Of a stretch of DNA of 64,000 nt, positions 50,456 to 59,705 are shown piece by piece. The notes beneath the pieces are model-generated. The model saw only the letters and a list, made by a program, of their open reading frames with translations. It had not been told where the DNA came from and did not search any database. The number at the start of each line of letters is the position of its first letter. Position 1 is the first letter of the stretch. A program made the position numbers and the translations under genes. The stretch is from Sphingopyxis indica (GTDB lineage: Bacteria; Pseudomonadota; Alphaproteobacteria; Sphingomonadales; Sphingomonadaceae): assembly GCF_900188185.1 (NCBI RefSeq), contig NZ_FZPA01000010.1:1-64000 (forward strand), written 5' to 3'.

Positions 50456-53134
50456 ATGGGCCCTCCGATCCAGATTTCGCAAAATCCCGATATTCGCTAT
50501 CTCGGGCGTATCCTCGGCGACGTCATTCGCGCCTATGGCGGCGACAAGCTGTTCCGCCAGACCGAATATATCCGTTCGGCGAGCGTCGACCGCCACCGCG
50601 GCCTTGCGGGCGCCGACGCGATCGACCCGGGGCTCGAGGCGCTGAGCCTCGACGACACGATAGCCTTTGTGCGCGGCTTCATGCTCTTTTCGATGCTCGC
50701 CAACCTCGCCGAGGACCGGCAGGGGGTCGCCGCCGAGCCCGAGGCGACGGTCGCCGCGGCGCTGGTGCGGCTCGACGCCGACGGCATCGACGCGGCGGCC
50801 GTCGCCGGGCTGCTCGACGCCGCGCTGATCGCGCCGGTCCTGACCGCCCACCCGACCGAGGTGCGCCGCAAGTCGATGCTCGACCACAAGAACCGCATCG
50901 CCGAGCTGATGCAGCTGCGCGATGCCGGGGTCGAGGAGACGCCGCAGGGTGATATCGTCGAAGAGGCGATCCGGCGCCAGATCGTGCTCTTGTGGCAGAC
51001 GCGCCCCTTGCGCACCGAAAAATTGTTCGTCGCCGACGAGATCGACAATGCGCTGACCTATTTGCGCGACGTCTTCCTGCCCGTAGTGCCCAAACTCTAT
51101 GCGCGCTGGGAAAAGGAGCTGGGGCAGCGTCCGGCGAGCTTCCTGCGCGTCGGGAGCTGGATCGGCGGCGACCGCGACGGCAACCCTTTCGTCACCGCCG
51201 AAACGCTGCGCCTTGCGACCAGCCGCAACGCCGCCGCGGTGCTCGGCCATTATATCGACGCGGTCCATGCGCTCGGCGCCGAGCTGTCGGTGTCGTCGGG
51301 TCTCGCGACGGTCCCCGACGCGGTCGAGGCGCTCGCCGAGGCGAGCGGCGACGAAGCGCCGAGCCGCCGCGACGAACCCTATCGCCGCGCCCTGTCGGGC
51401 ATCTATGCCCGGCTGTGCGCAACCTATGCCGGGATCGTCGGCCAGCCGCCGCCGCGTCCGTCGCGGCTCGCGGGCGAAGCCTATGCGGCGCCCGCCGATT
51501 TCCGGCGCGATCTTGTCGTCATCGCGAACGGCTTGTCGGCGAGCGGCGAAGGCCAGCTCGGCAGCATCGGCGCGCTCGGGCGGCTGATCCGCGCGGTCGA
51601 GGTGTTCGGCTTCCACCTCGCGACGCTCGACATGCGGCAGAACAGTGCGGTTCACGAGCGCGTGCTCGCCGAACTGCTCAGCGTCTCGGGCGTGTGCGAC
51701 GACTATGCGGCGCTGTCCGAAGCGGAGCGTGTCGCGCTGCTCACCGCCGAGCTGAGGAGCGACCGGCCGCTTGCCGCCGCGTGGCACGAATGGAGCGAAG
51801 AGACCGCGGGCGAGCTTGCGATCATCCACACCGCCGCCGAGGTGCGGCAGCGGCTGGGGCAGGAGACGATCTGCCAGTGGATCATCTCGATGGCGCAGGA
51901 TCTTTCCGACCTGCTCGAAGTCCATGTGCTGGCGCGCGAAGCGGGGCTGTGGCGCGGCGGTGCCGAGGCGGGGGCGACGAACCTGATGGTCGTGCCGCTG
52001 TTCGAGACCATCGACGATCTCGGCCGCGCGCCGGACATCATGGCGCGCTATTTCGCGATGCCCGAGGTCGGCCCGCAGGTCGCGGCGCGCGGGCATCAGG
52101 AAGTGATGATCGGCTATTCGGATTCGAACAAGGACGGCGGCTATCTGACCTCGACCTGGGGACTTTATCAGGCGTCGCAGGCGCTGACCCCGGTGTTCGC
52201 GGCGGCGGGCAACGCGATGCAGCTGTTCCACGGCCGCGGCGGTGCGGTCGGGCGCGGCGGCGGCAGCGCTTTCGCCGCGATCCGCGCGCAGCCCGCCGGC
52301 ACGGTGCAGGGGCGCATCCGCATCACCGAACAGGGCGAGGTGATCGCCGCGAAGTTCGGGACGATCGAAAGCGCCGCGACGAACCTCGAGGCGATGGTAT
52401 CGGCGAGCCTGCTCGCGAGCCTCGAGCCGGAGAAATTGAGCGAGAAGGACGCGGGGCGTTTCACGCAGGCCATGGATGCGCTGTCGGGCCGCGCGCTCGG
52501 CGCCTATCGCGGGCTGGTGTACGACACGCCGGCGTTCAAGGACTTCTTCCGCGCGATGACGCCGATCGCCGAGATTGCGACGCTGAAAATCGGGTCGCGT
52601 CCGTCGAGCCGCAAGAAAAGCACCGCGATCGAGGATCTGCGCGCTATCCCCTGGGTATTCAGCTGGGCGCAGGCGCGCACCATGCTGCCCGGCTGGTACG
52701 GGACCGGCGAGGCGTTCGCGGCGTTCGAGGACCAGGCGCTGCTCGCCGACATGGCGCAAAGCTGGCCCTTCTTTGCCGCGCTGCTCGGCAATATGGAGAT
52801 GGTGCTCGCCAAGTCGGATATGGGGATCGCGGCGCGCTATGCGGCGCTCGCGGGCGAGGTCGACGGGCATGAGGCGATCTTTTCGGCGATCCGCGACGGC
52901 TGGAACCGCGCGCACGACGGGCTGCTGCGCATCACCGGCCAGTCGCGGCTGCTCGAAAAGAGCCCCGCGCTCGAGGCGTCGATCCGCCTGCGCCTGCCCT
53001 ATATCGAACCGCTGAACCTGCTCCAGATCGAGCTGATGAAGCGCCACCGCGCGGGCGAAACCGACCCGCGCATCGCCGAGGGCATCCAGCTGACGATCAA
53101 CGCGATCGCGACGGCGCTCAGGAACAGCGGCTGA
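50456..53134 (+). CDS. ppc: Phosphoenolpyruvate carboxylase
   Basis: An 892-residue enzyme carboxylating phosphoenolpyruvate to oxaloacetate for anaplerosis. The catalytic His132 lies in VLTAHPTEVRRKS, and the glycine-rich loop LFHGRGGAVGRGGG is near residue 590. QEVMIGYSDSNKDGGYLTS and RAIPWVFSWAQARTMLPGWYGTG are also diagnostic. Length is normal (about 880-930). It ends upstream of a family-1 repeat. A long minus-strand frame opposite it is a shadow. Confidence 0.98.
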   Translation: MGPPIQISQNPDIRYLGRILGDVIRAYGGDKLFRQTEYIRSASVDRHRGLAGADAIDPGLEALSLDDTIAFVRGFMLFSMLANLAEDRQGVAAEPEATVAAALVRLDADGIDAAAVAGLLDAALIAPVLTAHPTEVRRKSMLDHKNRIAELMQLRDAGVEETPQGDIVEEAIRRQIVLLWQTRPLRTEKLFVADEIDNALTYLRDVFLPVVPKLYARWEKELGQRPASFLRVGSWIGGDRDGNPFVTAETLRLATSRNAAAVLGHYIDAVHALGAELSVSSGLATVPDAVEALAEASGDEAPSRRDEPYRRALSGIYARLCATYAGIVGQPPPRPSRLAGEAYAAPADFRRDLVVIANGLSASGEGQLGSIGALGRLIRAVEVFGFHLATLDMRQNSAVHERVLAELLSVSGVCDDYAALSEAERVALLTAELRSDRPLAAAWHEWSEETAGELAIIHTAAEVRQRLGQETICQWIISMAQDLSDLLEVHVLAREAGLWRGGAEAGATNLMVVPLFETIDDLGRAPDIMARYFAMPEVGPQVAARGHQEVMIGYSDSNKDGGYLTSTWGLYQASQALTPVFAAAGNAMQLFHGRGGAVGRGGGSAFAAIRAQPAGTVQGRIRITEQGEVIAAKFGTIESAATNLEAMVSASLLASLEPEKLSEKDAGRFTQAMDALSGRALGAYRGLVYDTPAFKDFFRAMTPIAEIATLKIGSRPSSRKKSTAIEDLRAIPWVFSWAQARTMLPGWYGTGEAFAAFEDQALLADMAQSWPFFAALLGNMEMVLAKSDMGIAARYAALAGEVDGHEAIFSAIRDGWNRAHDGLLRITGQSRLLEKSPALEASIRLRLPYIEPLNLLQIELMKRHRAGETDPRIAEGIQLTINAIATALRNSG

Positions 53135-53144
53135 TTCTTTCTCC

Positions 53145-53239
53145 CGTCATTGCGAGGAGCCGAAGGCGACGCGGCAATCCAGAGCGTGCGTAAACCGCTC
53201 TGGATTGCTTCCCCCGGCTTCGCCGGGGTCGCAATGACG
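53145..53239. repeat. Hairpin repeat, family 1, copy 3 (variant)
   Basis: CGTCATTGCGA at 53145 and TCGCAATGACG at 53229-53239 form the outer stem. Inside are CAATCCAGAGCG and CGCTCTGGATTG, identical to the core of the other copies, while the outer region differs (AGGAGCCGAAGGCG). It occupies the gap after ppc and may serve as the terminator for ppc and the convergent lipoprotein gene. Confidence 0.85.
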
Positions 53240-53257
53240 ACGTGTGTTTGCGCGCCG

Positions 53258-53776
53258 TCAGTTCGAAACGATCTTCACCGTGCCTTTGCTGGTCGCGCCG
53301 TCGGGAGCGAAGGCAATGGTGAAATCGTCGCCGTCCTCGTCCTTGCCCGCAAGCGTGTCGCCGTCGCGCGTGACCTTGACGCCCTTTTTCGCGAACTCGC
53401 CTGCCATCCAGTCGGCGGCCTTCGCGGGCGCGGCGGGGGAGGTGAAGCCGAGCTTCACCGTCGCCTTGTCATTGCCGCCCTTGTCGCTGGCATCGATGTC
53501 GACCCTGGTGATCTTGCTGCCCGGATAGAGCTTGACCCCGTCGATGTCGAAATCGCCCTCGATGTCGAAATCGACGAAATCGGGGATGTTGATGTTGACG
53601 GCCGTCCCGTCCTTGCCGCCGATGGTCAGCTTGCCGCCATTCTGCCCGGTCTTGATCTGGACGCCACCGTCGTCGCCATCGGCGTTGATCGCGATTTCGG
53701 TCGCGTCCTTCTTGTCCTCGCCCTGCCCGCACGCGGCGAGGAGGAGCATCGGGGGGATGAGGAAGGCGAGGCGCAT
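53258..53776 (-). CDS. Hypothetical lipoprotein, repetitive beta-type
   Basis: A 172-residue lipoprotein with signal MRLAFLIPPMLLLAAC (Cys16). The mature part starts with an acidic Asp/Gly-rich stretch (DATEIAINADGDDGGVQIKTGQNGGKLTIGGKDGTAVNINIPDFVDFDIEGDFDIDGVKL), which reads as repeated short strands, followed by a C-terminal domain. ATG 53776 has AAGGAG upstream; upstream in-frame codons lie in a repeat region. No family is recognised with certainty. Confidence 0.7.
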   Translation of the reverse strand: MRLAFLIPPMLLLAACGQGEDKKDATEIAINADGDDGGVQIKTGQNGGKLTIGGKDGTAVNINIPDFVDFDIEGDFDIDGVKLYPGSKITRVDIDASDKGGNDKATVKLGFTSPAAPAKAADWMAGEFAKKGVKVTRDGDTLAGKDEDGDDFTIAFAPDGATSKGTVKIVSN

Positions 53777-53844
53777 GGGATGTCTCCTTGGTGAGTTATG
53801 AATATAATACACCTCGGGGGCGCGCAAGTCAATTTCCCCCACTT

Positions 53845-53917
53845 CGTCATGCCGGACTTGATCCGGCATCCTTTCCAACGGCGCCGGAGTGGACCCCGGA
53901 TCAAGTCCGGGGTGACG
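53845..53917. repeat. Hairpin repeat, family 5 (CGTCATGCCGGACTTG)
   Basis: CGTCATGCCGGACTTGATCC and GGATCAAGTCCGGGGTGACG form an imperfect stem with about 30 nt between. It lies in the 159-nt gap between the lipoprotein and the SDR gene. Similar GACTTGATCCGG elements are common in alphaproteobacterial gaps. Confidence 0.85.
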
Positions 53918-53935
53918 ACAGGGAAAACAGCCGCG

Positions 53936-54739
53936 CTAAGCGTCGATGCTGGTCTTAAGATCGCCGTGGACCAGCCCGCCATCGACCGCGATCGTGTCGC
54001 CGACGACATAGTCGCCCGCCTTCGACGCGAGGAAGATCGCGGTGCCCGCCATATCCTCGGGCACGCCGATGCGCTTCACCGGGATGCTTTTCGCGACCGC
54101 GTCGCCATGATCGCGCGCCGCCTTGTTCATGTCCGACTGGAAGGCGCCGGGGGCGATCGCGGTGACGATGATATGGTCCTGCACCAGCCGCGCCGCGAGG
54201 CGCTTGGTGAGGTAGAGGATCGCCGCCTTCGATGCATGATAGCTATAGGTTTCCCACGGATTGAGCCGCATACCGTCGATCGAGCCGATGTTGATCACCT
54301 TCGCCGGCCGGCCGGCGCTCGCCGCCGCCTTGAGCAGATCGTGGAGCGCCTGCGTCAGGAAGAAAGGCGATTTGACGTTGATGTCCATCACCTTGTCCCA
54401 GCCGCTTTCGGGAAAGCCCTCGAACGGTTCGCCCCACGCCGCGCCGGCGTTGTTGACGAGGATGTCGAGCTTGTCTTCGCGCTTGCCGATCTCGGCGGCG
54501 AGCGCGCGGCAGCCCTCGACGGTCGACAGGTCGATCGGCAGCCCGATCACCTGTCCCGGATAGCGGGTGTCGAAGTCGGCGACCGCGGCGTCGATCTGCT
54601 CGGCCTTGCGCGCCGAGATATAGACGCGCGCGCAGCCCGCGGCGAGGAAGCCCTCGACGATCATCTTGCCGATCCCGCGCGACCCGCCGGTGACGAGCGC
54701 GACGCGGCCGTCGAGGCCGAACATGCTTTGGAGGTTCAT
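53936..54739 (-). CDS. Short-chain dehydrogenase/reductase (RhlG-like)
   Basis: A 267-residue SDR. The nucleotide motif is TGGSRGIG (residues 17-24), then VNNAGAAWGEPF, a Ser in IGSIDGM, and the active site YSYHASK (Tyr and Lys at the YxxxK spacing). The C-terminus VVGDTIAVDGGL is typical. ARKAEQID points to NADPH preference (inference). It resembles RhlG-type beta-ketoacyl reductases. It is the first of the acyl-CoA catabolic region and is upstream of an acyl-CoA dehydrogenase on the same strand. Confidence 0.93.
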   Translation of the reverse strand: MNLQSMFGLDGRVALVTGGSRGIGKMIVEGFLAAGCARVYISARKAEQIDAAVADFDTRYPGQVIGLPIDLSTVEGCRALAAEIGKREDKLDILVNNAGAAWGEPFEGFPESGWDKVMDINVKSPFFLTQALHDLLKAAASAGRPAKVINIGSIDGMRLNPWETYSYHASKAAILYLTKRLAARLVQDHIIVTAIAPGAFQSDMNKAARDHGDAVAKSIPVKRIGVPEDMAGTAIFLASKAGDYVVGDTIAVDGGLVHGDLKTSIDA

Positions 54740-54758
54740 AACGCTGTCCTTTTTAAAG

Positions 54759-54780
54759 CCCCTCCCCTGAAGGGGAGGGG
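54759..54780. repeat. Hairpin repeat, family 6 (CCCCTCCC), short copy
   Basis: CCCCTCCCCT, GA, AGGGGAGGGG: a perfect 10-bp stem with a 2-nt loop, between the SDR and the acyl-CoA dehydrogenase. Related to the 62568-62660 element. Confidence 0.8.
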
Positions 54781-54790
54781 TTTGGGCCGC

Positions 54791-55909
54791 TCAATATCCG
54801 TTCATCCGCGCGACCTGGTCGATGTGGTAATGCACGTCGCCCATAAATTCGGCGAGCGCGCGGTCGCGCTTCATATAGAGGCCGATGTCATATTCGTCGG
54901 TCATGCCGATGCCGCCGTGCATCTGGACGCCTTCGCGCACCGCGAGGTTCGCGGCGCGGCCGGCTTTCGCCTTGGCGACCGAGACCATCAGCTTCGCGCC
55001 CTCGCTGCCCTCATCCAGAAGCTGCTGCGCCTTCATCACCGTCGCGCGCGCGACTTCCATTTCACCATAGAGGTGCGCGGCGCGGTGCTGGAGCGCCTGA
55101 AACTCGCCGATCAGCTTGCCGAACTGCTTGCGTTCCTTGAGGTAATTCACCGTCATGTCCATCGCGCCCTGGCCGACACCGACCATTTCGGCGGCGGCGC
55201 CGGTGCGCGTCGCGGCGAGCAGCGCGTTCAGCACATCCTCGCCCGCATCGACCTCTCCGATCACCGCATCGGCGTCGAGTTCGACGCCATCGAAGCGGAC
55301 GTGGCTCGCGAGGCTCGAATCGACGAGGCGGCGCGGGTCGGCGGTCACGCCACTGGCGTCTTTCGGCACCGCGAACAGGGTGATGCCGCCGTCGGTCCGG
55401 GCCGACACGATGCTCATGTCGGCGACATGGCCGTGGAGGACGAAATCCTTCCTGCCGTCGAGCCGGAAGCCGTTGCCGCTGCGCGTTGCCGTGGTGGCGA
55501 CGCGGTCGGGGCGGTGCTTCGGCCCCTCGTCGATCGCGAGCGCGACGATCGCCTCGCCGCTTGCAATCGCGGGGAGCCAGCGCCCCGCCTGCGTGCCGCC
55601 GGCCTGCGCCAGCGCCGCGACCGCGCCGACGCTGGTCGCGAGAAACGGCGAGGGGGTCAGGTTGCGCCCGATCTCCTCGAGCACGATGCCGGCCTCCATA
55701 TGCCCCATGCCGAGCCCGCCATGCGCTTCGGGAACGAGCATCCCGGGCAGGCCCATTTCGGTAAACTGCTTCCACAGGTCGCGCGAAAAGCCGGTTTCGT
55801 CGGCCTTGTCGCGCAGCTTGCGAAGATGCGATACGGGCGCCTGTTCGGCCACGAAGGGGGCGACGCTGTCCTTGAGCATCGCCTGGTCGTCATTGTGATA
55901 GAGCGGCAT
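54791..55909 (-). CDS. Acyl-CoA dehydrogenase (ACAD 1)
   Basis: A 372-residue flavoenzyme. The N domain has GLPGMLVPEAHGGLGMGHMEAGIVLEEIGRNLTPSPFLA, the middle the FAD/substrate beta domain (GFRLDGRKDFVLHGHVADMSIVSARTDGG), and the C domain RKQFGKLIGEFQALQHRAAHLYGEME and QMHGGIGMTDEYDIGLYMKR. The usual catalytic base Glu is not easily placed. ATG 55909 begins the family-typical start (MPLYHNDDQAMLKD); the upstream frame runs into a repeat. It shares a strand with the next ACAD. Confidence 0.95.
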   Translation of the reverse strand: MPLYHNDDQAMLKDSVAPFVAEQAPVSHLRKLRDKADETGFSRDLWKQFTEMGLPGMLVPEAHGGLGMGHMEAGIVLEEIGRNLTPSPFLATSVGAVAALAQAGGTQAGRWLPAIASGEAIVALAIDEGPKHRPDRVATTATRSGNGFRLDGRKDFVLHGHVADMSIVSARTDGGITLFAVPKDASGVTADPRRLVDSSLASHVRFDGVELDADAVIGEVDAGEDVLNALLAATRTGAAAEMVGVGQGAMDMTVNYLKERKQFGKLIGEFQALQHRAAHLYGEMEVARATVMKAQQLLDEGSEGAKLMVSVAKAKAGRAANLAVREGVQMHGGIGMTDEYDIGLYMKRDRALAEFMGDVHYHIDQVARMNGY

Positions 55910-55924
55910 AATCCAAAACTCCGT

Positions 55925-56034
55925 TTGTCCTGAGGAGCCGTTGAGCTTGTCGAAACGGCGTCTCGAAGGACCGTTGCGCATATGTCCTTCGAGACAGGCC
56001 TTCGCCTCCGCTCAGTCCCTCCTCAGGACGAACG
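55925..56034. repeat. Hairpin repeat, family 7 (GTCCTGAGGAG)
   Basis: Outer arms GTTTGTCCTGAGGAG and CTCCTCAGGACGAAC (56019 on) and inner arms GTCTCGAAGGAC and GTCCTTCGAGAC form a nested hairpin in the 137-nt gap between two acyl-CoA dehydrogenase genes. Confidence 0.85.
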
Positions 56035-56046
56035 GAGGTTGGACCC

Positions 56047-57228
56047 TCACGCCCCCGGCAAATCCAATATCCGCTTGGCGATGACGTTGAGCATGACTTC
56101 GCTCGTCCCGCCCTCGATCGAATTGGCCTTGGTGCGAAGCCAGCTGCGCGCCCGCGCGCCGCCCTTGGTTTCCTCGCTGTCCCATTCGAGCGCTTCGCTG
56201 CCGCCGCCCGCCATGACGAGCTCGTAGCGGCGCTTGTTGAGCTCGGTGCCGACATATTTCATCATGTTCGACGATGCGGGATGCGCGCGGCCGGTCTTCC
56301 ACATGTCCATGAAGCGTTCGCCCATCGCGCGATAGGCGAAGACCTCGGTGTCGAACGCCGCCATTTCGGCGCGCAGGATCGGGTCGTCGAGCTCGCCCGC
56401 TTCGTTCCTGCCGAGCGATTTCGCGAATAGCGCGCCGATGCTGAGCATGTCGCCGCCGGCGCCGCCGCCCGAGATCATCTCGCGTTCGTGGCCGAGCAGA
56501 TATTTGGCGACGTCCCAGCCGCGATTGACCTCGCCGACGAACTGGTCCTTCGGCACCTTCACATCGTCGAAGAAGGTTTCGCAGAAGGGGCTGTTGCCGC
56601 TGATCAGCAGGATCGGCTTGGTCGAAACGCCGGGGCTCTCCATGTCGAAGAGCATGAAGGTGATGCCCTGATATTTGTTCGTCTTGTCGGTGCGGACGAG
56701 GCAGAAGATCCAGTCGGCCTTGTCGGCATAGCTCGTCCAGATCTTCGATCCGTTGACGACCCAGTGATCGCCCTGATCGTCGCCATAGGTCTGCAAGGAA
56801 ACGAGGTCGCTGCCCGAGCCGGGTTCCGAATAGCCCTGGCACCAGCGGATCTCGCCGCGCGCGATCTGGTTCAGATAATGAACCTTCTGCTCTTCGGTGC
56901 CGAATTTGAGCAGCGCGGGCCCCAGCATCCAGATGCCGAAGCTCTGGAGCGGCGGGCGGGCATTGATCCGCGCCATTTCCTGCTTGAGCACCTTGGTCTG
57001 TTCGGGAGTCAGGCCCGCGCCGCCATAGGGCTTGGGCCAGTCGGGCACGGTATAGCCCTTTTCCACGCAGCGCTCGAGCCACTGTTTCTGCGCGTCATTC
57101 TTGAATTCGAACTTGCGCCCGCCCCAGCAGACATCGTCCTCGTCGCGGACGGGTTCGCGCATTTCGGGGGGACAATTGGCTTCCAGCCAGTTGCGCACTT
57201 CGGCGCGGAACGCATCCAGATCGCTCAT
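56047..57228 (-). CDS. Acyl-CoA dehydrogenase (ACAD 2)
   Basis: A 393-residue flavoenzyme. PYGGAGLTPEQTKVLKQEMARINARPPLQSFGIWMLGPALLKFGTEEQKVHYLNQIARGEIRWCQGYSEPGSGSDLVSLQTYG is a typical N-terminal and FAD-binding segment, with the C domain carrying SIEGGTSEVMLNVIAKRILDLPG at the end. The catalytic Glu in the family is in this last motif region. It is divergent from the SDR gene at 57400, with a TTTACG palindrome in the gap. AGGAG lies upstream of its ATG. Confidence 0.95.
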   Translation of the reverse strand: MSDLDAFRAEVRNWLEANCPPEMREPVRDEDDVCWGGRKFEFKNDAQKQWLERCVEKGYTVPDWPKPYGGAGLTPEQTKVLKQEMARINARPPLQSFGIWMLGPALLKFGTEEQKVHYLNQIARGEIRWCQGYSEPGSGSDLVSLQTYGDDQGDHWVVNGSKIWTSYADKADWIFCLVRTDKTNKYQGITFMLFDMESPGVSTKPILLISGNSPFCETFFDDVKVPKDQFVGEVNRGWDVAKYLLGHEREMISGGGAGGDMLSIGALFAKSLGRNEAGELDDPILRAEMAAFDTEVFAYRAMGERFMDMWKTGRAHPASSNMMKYVGTELNKRRYELVMAGGGSEALEWDSEETKGGARARSWLRTKANSIEGGTSEVMLNVIAKRILDLPGA

Positions 57229-57270
57229 CGCAAGGGCTCCTCTTCCGGCGCCAAATTAAGGGGAGTCGGC

Positions 57271-57292
57271 AAGTTTACGCAAGCGTCAACTT
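57271..57292. promoter_or_regulatory. TTTACG-type palindrome between ACAD 2 and SDR
   Basis: An inverted repeat with the core TTTACGCAAGCGTCAA (arms match 9 of 10), about 43 bp from the ACAD 2 ATG and 108 bp from the SDR ATG. A similar site is at 61240-61255. It is placed to control both divergent genes and suits a TetR- or MerR-type dimer. Confidence 0.5.
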
Positions 57293-57399
57293 GGGCGGGC
57301 CGCCCTGCCGCTACGGCGCCGTAGCGTCCGCTTGCCGGGCGTTGACGCGCCCCGCAGCGCGCCTAAGCTGAGTGGCAAAAGAAAACGGGAGCAAGGAAG

Positions 57400-58257
57400 A
57401 TGCGATTCGCAGGCAAGGTCGCCGTCGTCACCGGCGCGGCATCGGGTATCGGCAAGGCGGCGGTGCTCAAACTGGCGGGCGAGGGCGCGCATGTCTTCGC
57501 CGCCGACATCGACGAGGCGGGCGGCAAGGCGCTCGCCGAAGCCTCGAACGGCAAAATCGAGTTCCTGCGCTGCGACGTTACCGTCGCAGCGGACATCGAG
57601 GCGCTGATGAACGAGGCCGCGAAGCGCGGCGGCGGCATCGACATCGTCTTCAACAATGCCGCCGCGGGCGGCGACCGCGCCCCGATCGACGAGATCAGCC
57701 CCGAAGGCTGGGACTGGACGATGAATCTGGTCCTGAAATCGGTCGCGATGGGCATCCGTTATGCCGCGCCCCATATGAAGGGGCGCAAGGGGGCGAGCAT
57801 CGTCAACACCGCGAGCGTCGCGGCGCTCGGCGCCGGCTATTCGCCGACCGCCTATGCGGTGGCGAAGGCGGGCGTGCTGCAACTCACCAAGGTCGCGGCG
57901 ACCGACCTCGCGCAATATGGCATCCGCGTGAACGCGATCTGCCCGGGCTTCATCAACACCAACATCTTCACCTCGACGCTCGAGGTTCCCGATGCGAGCA
58001 AGGATGCGGCAAAGGCGATCATCGCCGACATGAGCGCGCACGCACAGCCGGTCGCGCGCGGCGGCCAGCCCGAGGATATTGCGAACGCGGTCGCCTATCT
58101 CGCGAGCGACGAGGCGAGCTTCATGACCGGCACGCACATGCTCGTCGATGGCGGGCTGACGATCGGCCAGCGCCATGCATGGGACCCCGAGGCGCCGGGC
58201 CTGTTCGACGCGCTGGTCGCGATGGAGGATGCCGCCAAGGCCGGGGCACCCGCGTGA
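57400..58257 (+). CDS. Short-chain dehydrogenase/reductase
   Basis: A 285-residue SDR. The TGAASGIGKAAVL motif is at 13-25, NNAA at about 86-89, the Ser is in NTASVAALG and the active site is YSPTAYAVAKAG (YxxxK). FMTGTHMLVDGGLTIG is the usual C-terminus. ADIDEAGGK suggests NAD preference (Asp after beta 2). The stop overlaps the GTG of the MFS gene, so the two are translationally coupled. It is the first gene of a run including the two transporters and may oxidise a hydroxyl on their substrate. Confidence 0.94.
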   Translation: MRFAGKVAVVTGAASGIGKAAVLKLAGEGAHVFAADIDEAGGKALAEASNGKIEFLRCDVTVAADIEALMNEAAKRGGGIDIVFNNAAAGGDRAPIDEISPEGWDWTMNLVLKSVAMGIRYAAPHMKGRKGASIVNTASVAALGAGYSPTAYAVAKAGVLQLTKVAATDLAQYGIRVNAICPGFINTNIFTSTLEVPDASKDAAKAIIADMSAHAQPVARGGQPEDIANAVAYLASDEASFMTGTHMLVDGGLTIGQRHAWDPEAPGLFDALVAMEDAAKAGAPA

Positions 58258-59705
58258 CCGCTGCCGCGGTGGTGTTGCCGCCGGCCGAACGGCTGCCGCT
58301 GCGCATCAAGCTGGGCAATGGTTTCGGATCGGTCGCCTATGGCGTCAAGGACAATGGCTTCGCCACGCTGTTGATGCTGCTCTATAATCAGGTTCTGGGC
58401 CTCGACGCGCGCGTCGTCGGGCTGATCCTGCTGATCGCGCTGTTTCTCGATGCGATCATCGACCCGATGGTCGGCTATTGGAGCGACAAGACGCACAGCC
58501 GCTGGGGCAAGCGTCATCCGTGGATGTATGCGTCGATCCTGCCGATGGCCTTTGCATGGATGATGCTGTGGCATCCGCCGCAGATTCACTCCGACTGGCT
58601 TTACGGCTATCTGCTGCTCTTTGCCTTCCTGATGCGGGCGGCGGTCTCCTGCTACGAAATCCCCGCCCTCTCTGTGGTGCCGGGGCTGACGAGCGATTAC
58701 GACGAGCGCACGTCGCTGACGCGCTGGCGTTTCGTGTTCGGCTGGGCGGGCGGGCTGCTGATGCTCACTTTGGCCTTCGGCGTGTTCCTCGTCCCCACCG
58801 AGCGCTATCCGGTCGGACAGCTCAATGTCGAAGGCTATCAGCTTTATGGCTGGACCGGGGCAGCGCTGATGATCGTCGCGACCAGCGTTTCGGCCTGGAC
58901 GACGCATCGCCGCATCGCGCGGCTCGATGCGACGCCGCCGATGCATCTGCCGCTCGGCCCGACGCTCCAGAAGATCGGAGCGATCCTGTCGAACAAGGCG
59001 TTTCTGATTCTGCTCGGCAGCTCGCTCTTCGCCTTCGTGAATCAGGGGCTGACCTTTTCGGCCACCACCTATCTGCTCAGCTATTATTGGGAAATGCCGC
59101 AGGCGGGCTTCATCGCCTATTCGGCGACCCTGTTCGTCGGCGTGCTCGGTGCTTTCCTGATCGTCGGGCTGTTGCAAAAGCATATCGAAAAGCGCACCGG
59201 CGCAGTCGCGGCGGGCATATTGGCGCTGATCTTCGCGCTGCTGCCCTATCTGCTGCGCTTCGGCGGCCTGTTTCCCGCCAATGGCGATCCCCGCCTGATC
59301 CCGTCGCTCTTCACGCTCGTCACCATCTCGAATGCCTTTGCCGTCGCGTCGATGATTCTCGGCCAGTCGATGGCGGCCGATATCGTCGAGGCATCGCAGG
59401 AGCAGACCGGCGAGCGGTCGGAGGGCATTTTCTTTTCGGCCTATTTCTTCGTCCAGAAATGCGCGACGGGGGTCGGGCTGTTTCTGACGGGTCAGGTCAT
59501 CGGCGCCGCCAATTTTCCTGCGCAGGCCAAGCCCGGCCATGTCGACCAGACGGTGCTGGACAATATGGCGACCTATTTCCTCGTCATATTGGTCCTCTTC
59601 GCGGTCGCCAGCATTGCATTTATCGCGCGTTTTCCCATTTCGCGATCGGACCATGAGGCGCGGGTCGCCGCGCTGGCCGCCGCAACCGCCGATGGTCCGC
59701 GATGA
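58254..59705 (+). CDS. GPH-type MFS transporter 1
   Basis: A 483-residue transporter with about 12 hydrophobic segments. LGNGFGSVAYGVKDNGFATLLMLLYNQVLGLDARVVGLILLIALFLDAIIDPMVGYWSDKTHSRWGKRHPWMYASILPMA is the GPH signature, including DPMVGYWSDKTHSRWGKRHPW. The frame is open upstream but the GTG at 58254 overlaps the SDR stop by GTGA. Sphingomonad genes of this type are often called MFS or glycoside transporter genes. The neighbours suggest a lipid-like substrate. It overlaps the next transporter by ATGA-like spacing. Confidence 0.93.
   Translation: MTAAAVVLPPAERLPLRIKLGNGFGSVAYGVKDNGFATLLMLLYNQVLGLDARVVGLILLIALFLDAIIDPMVGYWSDKTHSRWGKRHPWMYASILPMAFAWMMLWHPPQIHSDWLYGYLLLFAFLMRAAVSCYEIPALSVVPGLTSDYDERTSLTRWRFVFGWAGGLLMLTLAFGVFLVPTERYPVGQLNVEGYQLYGWTGAALMIVATSVSAWTTHRRIARLDATPPMHLPLGPTLQKIGAILSNKAFLILLGSSLFAFVNQGLTFSATTYLLSYYWEMPQAGFIAYSATLFVGVLGAFLIVGLLQKHIEKRTGAVAAGILALIFALLPYLLRFGGLFPANGDPRLIPSLFTLVTISNAFAVASMILGQSMAADIVEASQEQTGERSEGIFFSAYFFVQKCATGVGLFLTGQVIGAANFPAQAKPGHVDQTVLDNMATYFLVILVLFAVASIAFIARFPISRSDHEARVAALAAATADGPR

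Noticed and set aside
50249..53047. A 932-codon open frame opposite ppc
   Set aside because: ppc is unmistakable; the antisense frame has arginine/aspartate-rich shadow composition and no motif.
57372..59705. A 777-codon frame that would fuse an N-terminal segment to the first MFS carrier
   Set aside because: The upstream part lies in another frame of the SDR; the GTG at 58254 with GTGA overlap is the sensible start.
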